64,000 bases of DNA, taken from positions 62,001 to 126,000 of the forward strand of contig NZ_RAPO01000003.1 in assembly GCF_003610195.1 (NCBI RefSeq), read 5' to 3'. Position numbers and translations under genes: made by a program. This document shows positions 1 through 8,776 of this stretch, in pieces. The number at the start of each line of letters is the position of its first letter. Position 1 is the stretch's first letter. The notes beneath the pieces were generated by a model, which did no database searches, was not told where the DNA came from, and saw nothing but the letters and a program-made list of their open reading frames with translations. This stretch comes from Halopiger aswanensis. Lineage in GTDB: Archaea; Halobacteriota; Halobacteria; Halobacteriales; Natrialbaceae.

Positions 1-338
1 TCGCGTTTGTCTTCCAGCGGCCGGTTCGGCTCTTCCGGCGGGTACCACTCCGCGTCCGCCGTGTTATCGGCTTCGTCGCCGGTCGCGTTCTCCTCCTCTG
101 TCTCGTTCGTCGGGTCGTCAGTGTCGGCCGTCCCCTCGTCGCTCAACTCGTCGTCCGGACTCGTCGACTCGTTTTCGTCCTCGGTTTCGTTCGTCTCGGT
201 ACCCCCGACGGACTCGTTCTCGAGGTCCGCCGTCTCGTTCGATTGGCTCTCGGTGACGCCCTCGAGGGCGCTACAGCCCGAAAGGGCGACCATCAGTGCG
301 ACTGCGACCACAGCGAGCGTTCGGACGTTGAATCGCAT
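1..338 (-). CDS. Putative lipoprotein, N-terminal part (cut by window edge)
   Basis: The protein begins with a short lipoprotein signal peptide: basic MRFNVR, a hydrophobic stretch, then a lipobox LSGC with the cysteine at residue 22. The rest that is visible (to about residue 112) is a low-complexity linker rich in Glu, Asp, Asn and Thr, as is common between the lipid anchor and the folded domain of haloarchaeal surface lipoproteins. The folded domain lies beyond position 1, so the function cannot be told. The ATG start is chosen because it gives the full signal peptide. Confidence 0.75.
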   Translation of the reverse strand, partial: MRFNVRTLAVVAVALMVALSGCSALEGVTESQSNETADLENESVGGTETNETEDENESTSPDDELSDEGTADTDDPTNETEEENATGDEADNTADAEWYPPEEPNRPLEDKR

Positions 339-564
339 CGTAGTCGCTCGTAGCGGAAACGGCGCCATTATTACAACCTCGATAAGCGTCATCCGGGACA
401 CCATCGAGAACCGGCAGGAGGAGCCCCGAGAATCGAATTTTTCGTCCGGTTGAGCGCAGCGGAACGGTCGTTGCGCGGCGGACAATCGAGATATCTCAAC
501 TATAACCCTCGTTCTAGCACCAGTTTCTCGAGCGTAATCGCGAGTGTGCGTCGCCCATTACTGT

Positions 565-683
565 TCCAAAAATCTGCACCAAAAAGCCGCCCGTTCGCTC
601 CGCTCACTCGCGGTGCAACCACTACGCTAGCGGCGTCCGTTCGACGACCTGCCCGTCGTAACTCGGGTACTGCTCGACGATTT
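565..683. repeat. 119-bp direct repeat, copy 1 (extragenic)
   Basis: This block is the same as 726-844 apart from one C/T difference that I can see (position 591 against 752). The copies are offset by 161 bp with 42 bp between them. In this copy the sequence that encodes the last 20 residues of the radical SAM protein, including its stop codon, lies outside the gene as a dead fragment. Confidence 0.9.
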
Positions 684-703
684 ACGCGCACCTTTTTCTC
701 GTC

Positions 704-722
704 GGGTTCGCTCCGCTCACCC
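704..722 (-). repeat. Stem-loop, GGGT/ACCC stem with GAGC-GGA-GCGA core
   Basis: Read on the minus strand, a 4-bp stem GGGT/ACCC encloses GAGC-GGA-GCGA. This can form tandem G-A pairs, two Watson-Crick pairs and a GNA triloop. It lies in the 42-bp spacer between the two 119-bp repeats and has the same core as the hairpins behind tRNA genes further along. Confidence 0.6.
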
Positions 723-725
723 TCC

Positions 726-844
726 TCCAAAAATCTGCACCAAAAAGCCGCTCGTTCGCTCCGCTCACTCGCGGTGCAACCACTACGCTAGCGGCGTCCG
801 TTCGACGACCTGCCCGTCGTAACTCGGGTACTGCTCGACGATTT
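726..844. repeat. 119-bp direct repeat, copy 2 (overlaps gene 3' end)
   Basis: This is the parental copy. Its right half codes for the C-terminus and stop codon of the radical SAM protein, and its left half is the gene's 3' flank. The flank includes a stem-loop at 748-774 (minus strand: outer stem CCG/CGG, core GAGC-GGA-GCGA) followed by T-rich sequence. Confidence 0.9.
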
Positions 845-1778
845 CGCCGTCCTCGAGGTCGCCTTCCTCGATCATCTCCTCTAAGAGCCACCAGGCGACC
901 TCGACGTGGTTCGACTTGACGGTGTAGAACTCCTCGGGGACGCCCAATTCTTCGAAGCGTTCGGGATCAGCGTACGTTTTCCCGTAGACGAGGGTGCCGT
1001 CGTCGGTAACGTCGTCGAACTCGCGGCGGACGTTGCGGGCCATGCGCTTCAGCCGACGGCGGTGCTGGGCGGCGTCCTTGAACACCGAGGTACAGAAGTA
1101 GACCTGCTCGTGATCGCCCATCACCTCGAGGATTTCCTCCCGCGACCCGTCGACGGCGCTCATGTGATCTTCCTTGAGTTCGAAGCCTTGCTCCTGCATT
1201 CGGCGGTAGTTGCCCTGGGACATCTCGAACTCGTTGACGTTACAGAAGTCGGCGGCGCCCTCGTCCAAGAACTCGAGGAATTCCTCTTCGGCCCGAATAC
1301 CCGGAATCTCGAAGGCGGGCGTGAGCCCCTCTTCGCGGGCGATGTACAGAATCTCCTCCCATTCGGTGCCGTGGAGGTCGCCCCACTGTTCGTAGGGCGG
1401 GTGGAACCGGATTTCGTCGAGTCCGGCCTCTGAGAGGCGGCGCATGTTCTCGCGGCCGCCGGTGATGCCGGTGTAGAGGTGGGTGTGGTGGTCCTCGCCG
1501 AACTCCTCTTTGAGCAGGGAGAGGTAGTGGCAGGTTCGGTCCAGCGCCTCCTGGGGCTCGCCGCCGGTGATCGAGGTGCCCAGAGCGTCCATCCGCTTTG
1601 CCTCGGCGATGACGTCCTGGTCGTCCTCGACCCGTCGCTCGTTGGCGTAGACGTCGGTGACGTTCTTGCGGTTCTCGCCGAGCGGGCAGTAGAAGCAGTC
1701 GCGCTGGTCGCAGTAACCGTAGACGAACAGGACCATCTTGCCGCCTTTCGCGCACTGCTCACAGCCCTTTGAGATCAT
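783..1778 (-). CDS. Radical SAM domain protein with CX4CX2C cluster motif
   Basis: A 331-residue cytoplasmic protein. The cluster-binding cysteines appear as YGYCDQRDCFYCPLG (C23, C28, C31), which is CX4CX2C and not the usual CX3CX2C. A GGEP motif for S-adenosylmethionine binding follows (TGGEPQEA). Two more cysteines precede the cluster (KGCEQC, C6 and C9). Motif order and the later histidine/glutamate-rich barrel segments fit a radical SAM enzyme, which would reduce SAM at a 4Fe-4S cluster to start radical chemistry. The substrate is unknown, and the gene stands alone, so its neighbours do not help. Its 3' end has been duplicated downstream (see repeats). Confidence 0.8.
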   Translation of the reverse strand: MISKGCEQCAKGGKMVLFVYGYCDQRDCFYCPLGENRKNVTDVYANERRVEDDQDVIAEAKRMDALGTSITGGEPQEALDRTCHYLSLLKEEFGEDHHTHLYTGITGGRENMRRLSEAGLDEIRFHPPYEQWGDLHGTEWEEILYIAREEGLTPAFEIPGIRAEEEFLEFLDEGAADFCNVNEFEMSQGNYRRMQEQGFELKEDHMSAVDGSREEILEVMGDHEQVYFCTSVFKDAAQHRRRLKRMARNVRREFDDVTDDGTLVYGKTYADPERFEELGVPEEFYTVKSNHVEVAWWLLEEMIEEGDLEDGEIVEQYPSYDGQVVERTPLA

Positions 1779-2038
1779 CTACTCGCACTGAGCGGTTCCA
1801 GCGGAATAAGCGAACCGGGTTCGAAACGGTGTGTGAGTGGGTGTCCTCCGACGGACCGCGGTTCAATTCTCGAGAGCGAATCGGAACGAATAGAAGCAAG
1901 CGTCGGATGCGAGATGCGAGCGGATAGACGGGAGATAATGACTGTTTACGGCCGAGTAGTAGTCGCTATTACCTCACTCGATACCGATCGCTCGGGAACC
2001 CAGAAAACGGAAATACCACGCCCGCGAACCACGAACCG

Positions 2039-3175
2039 ATGCTGCTGGTCCTGTGTGTCGACCTCGACGACGACCTCGGTCGCAAGACCGGCTTCACGAC
2101 GCCGGTGATCGGTCGCGACCCCGTCGAAGAGGCGGCCATCGCCCTTGCGACCGAAGACCCCGAGGACTCAGACGTCAACGTCATCTTTCAGGGGTTGCAC
2201 GTCTACGACGATCTGGACGAGCGCGACGAGAGCGTCGAAGTCGCCGTCGTCACCGGAAACGAGGACGGCGACGTCGCCGCCAACCGCGAGGTCGGGGACG
2301 AAGTCGACACCGTCCTGGCGAGTCTCTCGACCGCCGAGGACGTCACCGCCCTGGTCATCACCGACGGGGCGCAGGACGAATCCGTCATCCCCGTCATTCG
2401 GTCGCGAGTCCCTATCGACGGCGTGCGCCGCGTCGTCGTCCGCCAGGCCCAGAACTTGGAGTCGATGTACTACACCATCAAGCAGGTGTTGGACGACCCC
2501 GAGACGCGGGGGACCGTCCTGATCCCGCTCGGCATCCTGCTGCTAATCTACCCGCTCGCGCTGATCGGCAGCGCCCTCGAGATGCCCGGCTTCGTCCTCG
2601 GAACGACCTCGGCGCTGCTCGGGCTCTATCTCATCTCCCGCGGGTTGGGGCTGGGCGACCGACTCGATACGGCAGTCGAGCGCGCCCGGCGCTCGCTGTA
2701 CGCCGGCCGGACGACCCTGCTCGCGTACGTCGTCGCCGCGGCCCTGTTCGTCCTCGGCGGCGTCAGCGGAACGAACGAACTCGAGACGATCCAGGAGTCG
2801 ACGGCCGGCGAAGTCAGTGCGCCGGTCATGCTCGCGGCGCTGGTCTACGGCTCGATCCAGTGGCTCGCCGCCGCCGGCGTGACGACCAGCCTCGGGCAGA
2901 TCACCGACGAGTACATCGCCGGTTCCCTCGAGTGGCGGTACCTCAACGCGCCGTTCTACGTCGTCTCGATCGCGCTCGTCCTGCGCGCGGTCAGCGCCTT
3001 CTTCCTCGATAAGGTGGAGATCAGCTACCTCGCGACGGCCCTGACCGCCGGCACGCTGCTGGGTATCGCGAGCACGCTCGCCTTTGCAGTACTGGAGTCG
3101 CGGTACACGGACTCGGACGCCGAGAGGGAAGCCGATGCTGACGCCGAGGGCAGGCGCCAGACCGATAGCGCCTGA
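2039..3175 (+). CDS. DUF373 family membrane protein
   Basis: A 378-residue protein. The N-terminal half is soluble and begins LLVLCVDLDDDLGRKTG, with a GLHVYDDL motif near residue 60, as in the archaeal DUF373 family. The C-terminal half holds about six hydrophobic segments from roughly residue 160 onward and ends in a charged tail. DUF373 proteins are widespread in archaea and have no established function. The gene is single, convergent with the prenyl synthase, and follows a 260-bp spacer after the divergently transcribed radical SAM gene. Confidence 0.85.
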   Translation: MLLVLCVDLDDDLGRKTGFTTPVIGRDPVEEAAIALATEDPEDSDVNVIFQGLHVYDDLDERDESVEVAVVTGNEDGDVAANREVGDEVDTVLASLSTAEDVTALVITDGAQDESVIPVIRSRVPIDGVRRVVVRQAQNLESMYYTIKQVLDDPETRGTVLIPLGILLLIYPLALIGSALEMPGFVLGTTSALLGLYLISRGLGLGDRLDTAVERARRSLYAGRTTLLAYVVAAALFVLGGVSGTNELETIQESTAGEVSAPVMLAALVYGSIQWLAAAGVTTSLGQITDEYIAGSLEWRYLNAPFYVVSIALVLRAVSAFFLDKVEISYLATALTAGTLLGIASTLAFAVLESRYTDSDAEREADADAEGRRQTDSA

Positions 3176-3236
3176 CTCCGGGTCGTAATCCGGGCGGTGA
3201 GAAACCGAGTATCGAATCGACGCTTCTACTACTGCC

Positions 3237-4079
3237 TTACCGCTCGCGCTCGACGACGAATTCCGCCAGCTCGAGCAGGTACTCCTTGGCCTCGGGATCG
3301 GCGACCTCGACCCGATCGAGCGCGTCGATCGCGCGGTCGGCCTCCGCTCGCGCGCGTGCGTTCGCTTCTTCGGGCGTGAGGTCCGTCACCTGGACGACCG
3401 AGGGGCGCTCGAGGGCGGCGTCGTGGCCGGTCGGCTTGCCGAGGTCCTCGGGATCGGCGACGGCATCTAAGACGTCGTCCCGGATCTGGAAGGCGATGCC
3501 GACGCGCTCGGCGTACTCGCCCAGCGCCTCGACGGTGACCGGCTCGGAGTCGGCGGCGATCGCTCCGAGTTCGGCCGCGGCGCGAAAGAGGGCGCCGGTC
3601 TTGCGGCGAGCAAGGGTCATGTACTCCGCTTCGTTGGCCGGCTTGGCCGAGAGCTCCGTCGCCTCGCCGATGCCGAGTTCGACCATCGCGTCGGCGACGA
3701 CTCGGGTTGCGTCCGGATCCGTCGAGAAGAGGCTAAAGGCTTCGCCGAGCAGGCCGTCGCTGGCGATAATCGCCGGCCCGTAGCCGAACTCGGCCCAGGC
3801 GCTTGGGGTCCCGCGGCGCAGTTCCGAGCGGTCGATGATGTCGTCGATGACGAGCGAGGCGTTGTGGACGAGTTCGATGCCGACGCCGAACTCGACTGCA
3901 TCCTCGGCCGTTCCGCCGACCGTTTCGCAGGCCAACACCGTCACCATCGGCCGCACGCGCTTCCCGCCGGACAGCGCGACGTGGCGAACTTCCTCGTTGA
4001 GCGTCTCGGGATCGACCCCGTCGATGACGTCGATGAGACGCTCCTCAATTAGCGCCCGACGGCGCTCCAGAAGTTCCAT
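3237..4079 (-). CDS. Polyprenyl diphosphate synthase (short type)
   Basis: A trans-isoprenyl diphosphate synthase of 280 residues. It condenses isopentenyl diphosphate with allylic diphosphates to build prenyl chains for ether lipids or quinones. The first aspartate-rich motif is DDIID followed by RRGTPSAW, and the second is FQIRDDVLD. Archaeal geranylgeranyl diphosphate synthases are usually about 320-350 residues, so this is a short paralogue and its chain length cannot be read from sequence. It lies 57 bp from the chemoreceptor gene upstream on the same strand. Confidence 0.88.
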   Translation of the reverse strand: MELLERRRALIEERLIDVIDGVDPETLNEEVRHVALSGGKRVRPMVTVLACETVGGTAEDAVEFGVGIELVHNASLVIDDIIDRSELRRGTPSAWAEFGYGPAIIASDGLLGEAFSLFSTDPDATRVVADAMVELGIGEATELSAKPANEAEYMTLARRKTGALFRAAAELGAIAADSEPVTVEALGEYAERVGIAFQIRDDVLDAVADPEDLGKPTGHDAALERPSVVQVTDLTPEEANARARAEADRAIDALDRVEVADPEAKEYLLELAEFVVERER

Positions 4080-4136
4080 TGGCGGGCTTTAGGAGAGGGT
4101 GAAAAAGTAGGTGACGGTTCGGCGCCTCGAGTTCGA

Positions 4137-6896
4137 TTACTCGTCGTTCGATCGATCGAACTGGAACGAGTCCGAGAGCGGGTCCGTGCCGTCGTCCGTT
4201 TCGACGGCCTCGCTGTCGTCCTGCACGTCGCCGCTCTCCGCGTCCTCGATGGCGTCGTCAACCGAGTCCGTGCCGTCCGTGTCCTCCGCGTCGGTCGAGG
4301 ACTCCGACGGTCCGGATTCGGCGTCCGACTCGTTCAGTTCGACGCCCGATTCGTCGAAGGAGATTACCTCGTCGCCCTCGGCGATATCGTCGTCCGCGTC
4401 GTCAGCGAGTTCGAATCCAGCCGCGTCGTCGCTCGCAGCGCCATCGTCGGTACCGCCGATCACATCCTCACTGTCGGTGCCGCCGATCACGGTCTCGGCG
4501 TCCGAATCGTCGTCCTCGTCGCTTTCCCACGCCTCGTTCGACAGATCGGTCTCGAGCGCGTCGCCGTCGGCCGCGTCGAAGTCGGCGTCCGAAACGGAAT
4601 CGAACTCCGGCTCCGACTCGAGGTCCGCAGCGGCACCGGGGTCGACGTCCGCGTCGGTCTCGAAGCTATCGAGCGTCTCCGAGAGGTGGGAGGCGCGGTT
4701 CGCAAGTTCGCCGGCGCTGCGGGAGACTTCGGTGAGCGCGGTCGTCTGTTCTTCGGCGGCAGCCGCGACCGTCTCGCTCTCGGAGCTGGTCTGTTCGGCG
4801 ATCGCCGCGACGTCGTCGACCATCGCGACGACCTGCTGGGTCGAGGCCGCCTGTTCGTCGCTGGCGTTGGAGATTTCCTGCACGCCGGTGTTGGTCTCGG
4901 TCGCGTAGTCGGCGATCTCGTCGAGCGCGTCCGCGGCGCGTTCGACCGAGTCGGTGTGCTCGGAAACCCGGTCGCTGGTGCGCTGGACCTCGGTTGCAGT
5001 GCGGTCGGTCTGCTCTTTGATCTGTTCGAGTCGGTCTTCGATGTCCGCGGCCGCTTCGCGGGTGTCCTCGGCGAGTTCCTTGACCTCGCCGGCGACCGCC
5101 GAGAAGCCCTCGTTGGAACTGCTCGAGCGCGAGGCCTCGATGTTGGCGTTCAGCGCCAGCATGTTGGTCTGCTCGGCGACCTCGGTGATGAACTCGAGCA
5201 GGTCGTCGATCTGTTCCATTTCGGCCTCGAGGCGTTCGATCTCCTCGACGGCGGACTCGGAGTCGGTTTCGATCTCCTGCATCCCCTCGATGGCTTCCTG
5301 TGCGGCTTCGCGACCGCGTTCGCCGGTCCGGGCGGTCCGTTCGGCGAGTTCGGCGACCTGGTTCGAGGAGGCCGCGATCTCCTCGATGGTCGTCGAGAGT
5401 CCGTTCATCTCCTGGGTGACCGACTGGAGACTGTCGTTCTGGCGGTCGGCACCCTCGGAAATCTCCTGAATGGATTCCGCGACCTGCCCGGAGGCGGAGC
5501 GGACCTCCTCGCTCGAGGCGGTCACTTCCTCCGAAGCCGTGGCGACCTCGGTCGCGAAGGACTTGACCTCGGCCGTCGTCGCCTCGATTTCGGCGATCAT
5601 GTCGTTGAACTCCGTGGCGATTGCGGTCATCGCCTCGTTCTCGCTTTCGGGATCCATCCGCGCGGTGAGATCGCCGTCGGCCGCGGTCTGCATCACGTCG
5701 CTGTACTCGTCGGCCTTCGCCTCGAGGTGGGCGTTGAGCCGCTCCGCCTCGGCGCGGGCCTCCTCGGCCTCCTCGCGGGCCTGGGTCGTCTCCTCGATCT
5801 GGGTCTGCAGCGAGTCGCGCATGCTGTCGAACCCGTCATAGAGGCGTCCGATGCTGTCGATCCGGGGGGAGTCGAGATCGACGTTGAGGTCGCCCTCCTC
5901 CATGCGGGCGGCCTTCGTGGTCAGCCGGTCGATCGATCTGGAGGTGTTCCAGCCGAAGACCGCGCCGACGAGGCCGATGAGCAACACGGCGCCGACCGTC
6001 GCGAGCGTGCCGTAGAGGCGAACGTCCTCGACGAACCCGTAGGCCTGCTCGGTCGGCGTGTGCACGAGCGTCACCCAGTCGGTGCCGGGGACCGACGCGT
6101 AGCCGACGACGTAGGTCTCGCCGGCGAACGCGTCGTCAGTCGTGAGCACGCCCTCGGCCGGCCCGGCCTCCATGCCGCCGGACTCCATCGATCCGGCGTC
6201 GGTCAGCAGCTGGTCGGCTTCGTCGTAGTCCTTGAGCAGACCGCTTCTGGTCTCGCCGAAGGCGATCGTGCCGCTCGAGTCGACGACCATCGTCCGAATG
6301 CTGTCGGTGCTACTGATGGAGTAGTCGCTGACCGGCACCGTGTAGACGAGCACCCGTCCGTCGGGCACGTCGCCGGAATCGGTCACGTACGCGACGCGCG
6401 CCGTGGAGTCGTCGTACTCGCCGCTCTCGTACGCGTTCGTCACGTACGTATCACTCCGCTGGTCGAGCTCGTCGACCCAGTCACCCTCGAGTTCGGTGCC
6501 TTGGTCGACGAGCGAACTCGCGATGACGTCGCCGTTCGTCTCGAGGTAGTGGACGTTTACTTCCCCTGCGCCACCGCCGTCGAGATCGGCGACTTCGCTG
6601 TCGATGTAGGCCTGTGCTTCGGATTGATCGGCAGAATCGAGCCCGCTGTAGCGAGCGATCGATTGGACCGTCCGTCGATTATCCTCGTGGAACTCCTGGA
6701 CCGCCTCCGACTGCTGGAGCGCGAGCGTTTCGTAGTTCTCGTAGACGTTCGACTGGACGCCGTCTTCGATCTGTGCGGTCCCGACGACCCCGATTGCACC
6801 CACCGAGATGCCGATGACCAGCAAGATGATCGCAAATTTCAACGAATAACTCCTGCGTATAAATTTCGGCACAATAGCCCGAATCCTTGGAGACAT
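4137..6896 (-). CDS. Methyl-accepting chemotaxis transducer
   Basis: A 919-residue membrane receptor. TM1 is near residues 19-41, followed by an extracellular sensor domain of about 250 residues (probably Cache-like), TM2 near 290-310, a HAMP domain and a long coiled-coil signalling domain. The hairpin tip is around residue 580 (NANIEASR, FSAVAGEVKELAED). Such transducers control CheA and so the archaellum. The last 170 residues form an acidic Asp/Glu/Ser tail with a VIGGTD repeat. A TATA-like element lies about 27 nt upstream of the ATG, which suggests a leaderless transcript. The signal sensed is unknown. Confidence 0.93.
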   Translation of the reverse strand: MSPRIRAIVPKFIRRSYSLKFAIILLVIGISVGAIGVVGTAQIEDGVQSNVYENYETLALQQSEAVQEFHEDNRRTVQSIARYSGLDSADQSEAQAYIDSEVADLDGGGAGEVNVHYLETNGDVIASSLVDQGTELEGDWVDELDQRSDTYVTNAYESGEYDDSTARVAYVTDSGDVPDGRVLVYTVPVSDYSISSTDSIRTMVVDSSGTIAFGETRSGLLKDYDEADQLLTDAGSMESGGMEAGPAEGVLTTDDAFAGETYVVGYASVPGTDWVTLVHTPTEQAYGFVEDVRLYGTLATVGAVLLIGLVGAVFGWNTSRSIDRLTTKAARMEEGDLNVDLDSPRIDSIGRLYDGFDSMRDSLQTQIEETTQAREEAEEARAEAERLNAHLEAKADEYSDVMQTAADGDLTARMDPESENEAMTAIATEFNDMIAEIEATTAEVKSFATEVATASEEVTASSEEVRSASGQVAESIQEISEGADRQNDSLQSVTQEMNGLSTTIEEIAASSNQVAELAERTARTGERGREAAQEAIEGMQEIETDSESAVEEIERLEAEMEQIDDLLEFITEVAEQTNMLALNANIEASRSSSSNEGFSAVAGEVKELAEDTREAAADIEDRLEQIKEQTDRTATEVQRTSDRVSEHTDSVERAADALDEIADYATETNTGVQEISNASDEQAASTQQVVAMVDDVAAIAEQTSSESETVAAAAEEQTTALTEVSRSAGELANRASHLSETLDSFETDADVDPGAAADLESEPEFDSVSDADFDAADGDALETDLSNEAWESDEDDDSDAETVIGGTDSEDVIGGTDDGAASDDAAGFELADDADDDIAEGDEVISFDESGVELNESDAESGPSESSTDAEDTDGTDSVDDAIEDAESGDVQDDSEAVETDDGTDPLSDSFQFDRSNDE

Positions 6897-6916
6897 AGGC
6901 AGAGGTGACTATCAAC

Positions 6917-6930
6917 AGATAATAAATCTT
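6917..6930 (-). promoter_or_regulatory. TATA box of the transducer gene
   Basis: On the minus strand this A/T-rich stretch reads TTTATTAT and is centred about 27 nt before the transducer ATG. That is the position expected for an archaeal TATA box driving a leaderless mRNA. Confidence 0.5.
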
Positions 6931-7034
6931 CGTGTTCGCAGAACGACGCTGGAACCGAATATCTCGAATAGACACCACGGTCAGCGGAGGGAGAAACCGA
7001 TAGAAATAGCCGCAGCGAATTCCCAGCCGGCGAA

Positions 7035-7988
7035 TTAGCTAAATTCCGCCGTCAGCGCCGGCACGACATCGAACAGGTCGTCGACGATCGCGTAGTCCGC
7101 GATATCCATGATCGGCGCGTTGGGATCGGTGTTGATCGCGACGATCGTGTCGGACCCCTTCATTCCGGCAACGTGTTGAACGGCACCGGAGATGCCGATC
7201 GCGATGTAGACGTCCGGCGTGACGACCTTTCCGGACTGGCCGACCTGTCGGTTCTTGGGCAGCCAGCCGTTGTCGACGATCGGCCGGGAGGCCGATACCG
7301 TCGCATCCAGCGCCTCCGCGAGGTCGAAGACGAGATCCAGATTTTCCTCCTCCTCGATCCCGCGACCGACGGAGACGAGCACGTCGGCGTCGCTGATGTC
7401 GACGTCGCCGCCGGCAACCTCTTCGAACCCGTTGACGGTCGAACCGAGCGCGTCCTCGTCGATCGTCACGTCGGCGGGTTCGATCGCGGCGTCGCCGGTT
7501 CCTTCCGCGGCGGGCCACTCCGCGCCGCGGATCGTCACGACCGCGGGGCCCTCGAGTTCGGTCGTCGTTTCGACCTTTCCGCCGTACATCTCGCGGGTGG
7601 CGGTCAGCGTCTCGCCGTCGGTCTCGAGGCCGACGACGTCGGTGACGATCGGCACGTCGAGTGTAGTCGCGACGGCGGGCGCGTAGTCCAGTCCGTTGAC
7701 GCTGTTGGGCGTGAGGACGTACCGCGGCGCGAGTCGGTCGTAGAGTTGGGTGATCGCCTGCGCGTAGACGCCGTGGTTGAACTCCTCGCCGTAGTCGACG
7801 GTGTGGACGACGTCGACGCCCTCTCGATCGAGTTTCGACGCGAAATCCTCGACGGTACCGCTGATGACGGCGACGTGGAGATCGCCGCCGGTTTCGTCGG
7901 CAAGCAGACGGCCGGCGGTGAGCAGTTCGTAGCTGACGTCGCGCAACTCGCCGCGTCGGTGATCGGCGACCGCGAGGATATCAGTCAT
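7035..7988 (-). CDS. etfA: Electron transfer flavoprotein alpha subunit
   Basis: A 317-residue alpha subunit of the ETF heterodimer, which passes electrons from acyl-CoA and other dehydrogenases to the respiratory chain. The C-terminal FAD domain shows the family signature from about residue 235: VGQSGKVV, PDVYIAIGISGAVQH, NTDPNAPI and ADYAIVDD. The ATG overlaps the etfB stop codon in an ATGA junction, so the two are co-translated in the order etfB-etfA. Confidence 0.95.
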   Translation of the reverse strand: MTDILAVADHRRGELRDVSYELLTAGRLLADETGGDLHVAVISGTVEDFASKLDREGVDVVHTVDYGEEFNHGVYAQAITQLYDRLAPRYVLTPNSVNGLDYAPAVATTLDVPIVTDVVGLETDGETLTATREMYGGKVETTTELEGPAVVTIRGAEWPAAEGTGDAAIEPADVTIDEDALGSTVNGFEEVAGGDVDISDADVLVSVGRGIEEEENLDLVFDLAEALDATVSASRPIVDNGWLPKNRQVGQSGKVVTPDVYIAIGISGAVQHVAGMKGSDTIVAINTDPNAPIMDIADYAIVDDLFDVVPALTAEFS

Positions 7989-8776
7989 TGTGCCACCCCC
8001 TTGTCGCGAAGCAGATCAGCAAGTTCCGTTGCTGTCTGTTCGGCATCGCCCTCCCAGACCGTCACGTCGCTCTCGCTTTCGGGTTCGTACATGTCCGTCA
8101 GCGAGAGTTCCGGTTCGATCGCCGCCGCGTCGATACCGAGGTCCGCGAGTCCGACGACATCCAGTTCCTTACGCTGGGCCTGGCGGATCCCCCGCAGACT
8201 GGCGTACCGAGGCTCGTTGATCCCCGTCTGGACGGTCAGGACGGCCGGCAGTTCGACCTCGGTCAACTCCTCGACGCCGCCCTCGAGTTCGCGCCGGACC
8301 GAGGCGGTGCCGTCCTCGAAGTCGTGCTCGAGGTGGTTGACGACGGCCGCCCACTCGTAGCCGAGCGCCTCGGCGACCGAGACGCCGGTCGCGCCGAAGT
8401 TATCGTCGCCGGACTGAACGCCCGTCAGGACGAGATCGGGATCCTCCTCCGCGATGACGGCGCCGAGGAGGTCCCGCTTCGCGCCGACGTCGAGGAGGTT
8501 GATCTCCTCGAGCGCGTCGTCCCAGACGCGGATCGCGCGGTCGGCGCCCTTCGCGAGCGCCTGGCGGATCGTCTGCTCGCAGTCTTCGGGGCCGATGGTA
8601 ACGGTGACGACTTCGTCGGCGATCCCCGCTTCCTGCAGTTGGACGGCCTCCTCGACGGCGTAGTCGTCCCACTCGTTCAGATCGGCACCGAGATACCGCT
8701 CGGCGATCTCCGTGCCTTCGATCTCGAACTCGTCGTCCACGGTGGCGACTTCCTTGACCGTGACGAGTATTTTCAT
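7985..8776 (-). CDS. etfB: Electron transfer flavoprotein beta subunit
   Basis: A 263-residue beta subunit starting MKILVTVKEVA, with the AMP/nucleotide-binding core including GVQSGDDNFGATG near the middle and the beta signature LPAVLTVQTGINEPRYASLRGI. The reading frame is open 44 codons further upstream, but the family's canonical start is at MKILV. It is the first gene of the etfBA operon, and no dehydrogenase or ETF:quinone oxidoreductase gene lies beside it. Confidence 0.95.
   Translation of the reverse strand: MKILVTVKEVATVDDEFEIEGTEIAERYLGADLNEWDDYAVEEAVQLQEAGIADEVVTVTIGPEDCEQTIRQALAKGADRAIRVWDDALEEINLLDVGAKRDLLGAVIAEEDPDLVLTGVQSGDDNFGATGVSVAEALGYEWAAVVNHLEHDFEDGTASVRRELEGGVEELTEVELPAVLTVQTGINEPRYASLRGIRQAQRKELDVVGLADLGIDAAAIEPELSLTDMYEPESESDVTVWEGDAEQTATELADLLRDKGVAQ

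Larger units (their letters stand above)
339..782. other. Intergenic region with duplicated 3' end of the radical SAM gene
   Basis: No convincing gene is present. The left part should hold the lipoprotein promoter. The right part (565-782) is filled by one complete and one partial repeat copy, three stem-loops of the tandem G-A type and two T-rich stretches when read on the minus strand (the transcription direction of the radical SAM gene). Those stretches probably act in transcription termination. Confidence 0.6.

Noticed and set aside
4686-6908. 740-codon plus-strand open frame opposite the chemoreceptor
   Set aside because: It mirrors the receptor gene codon by codon, has no family motif and shows the Val/Asp/Leu-rich bias of antisense frames in GC-rich DNA.
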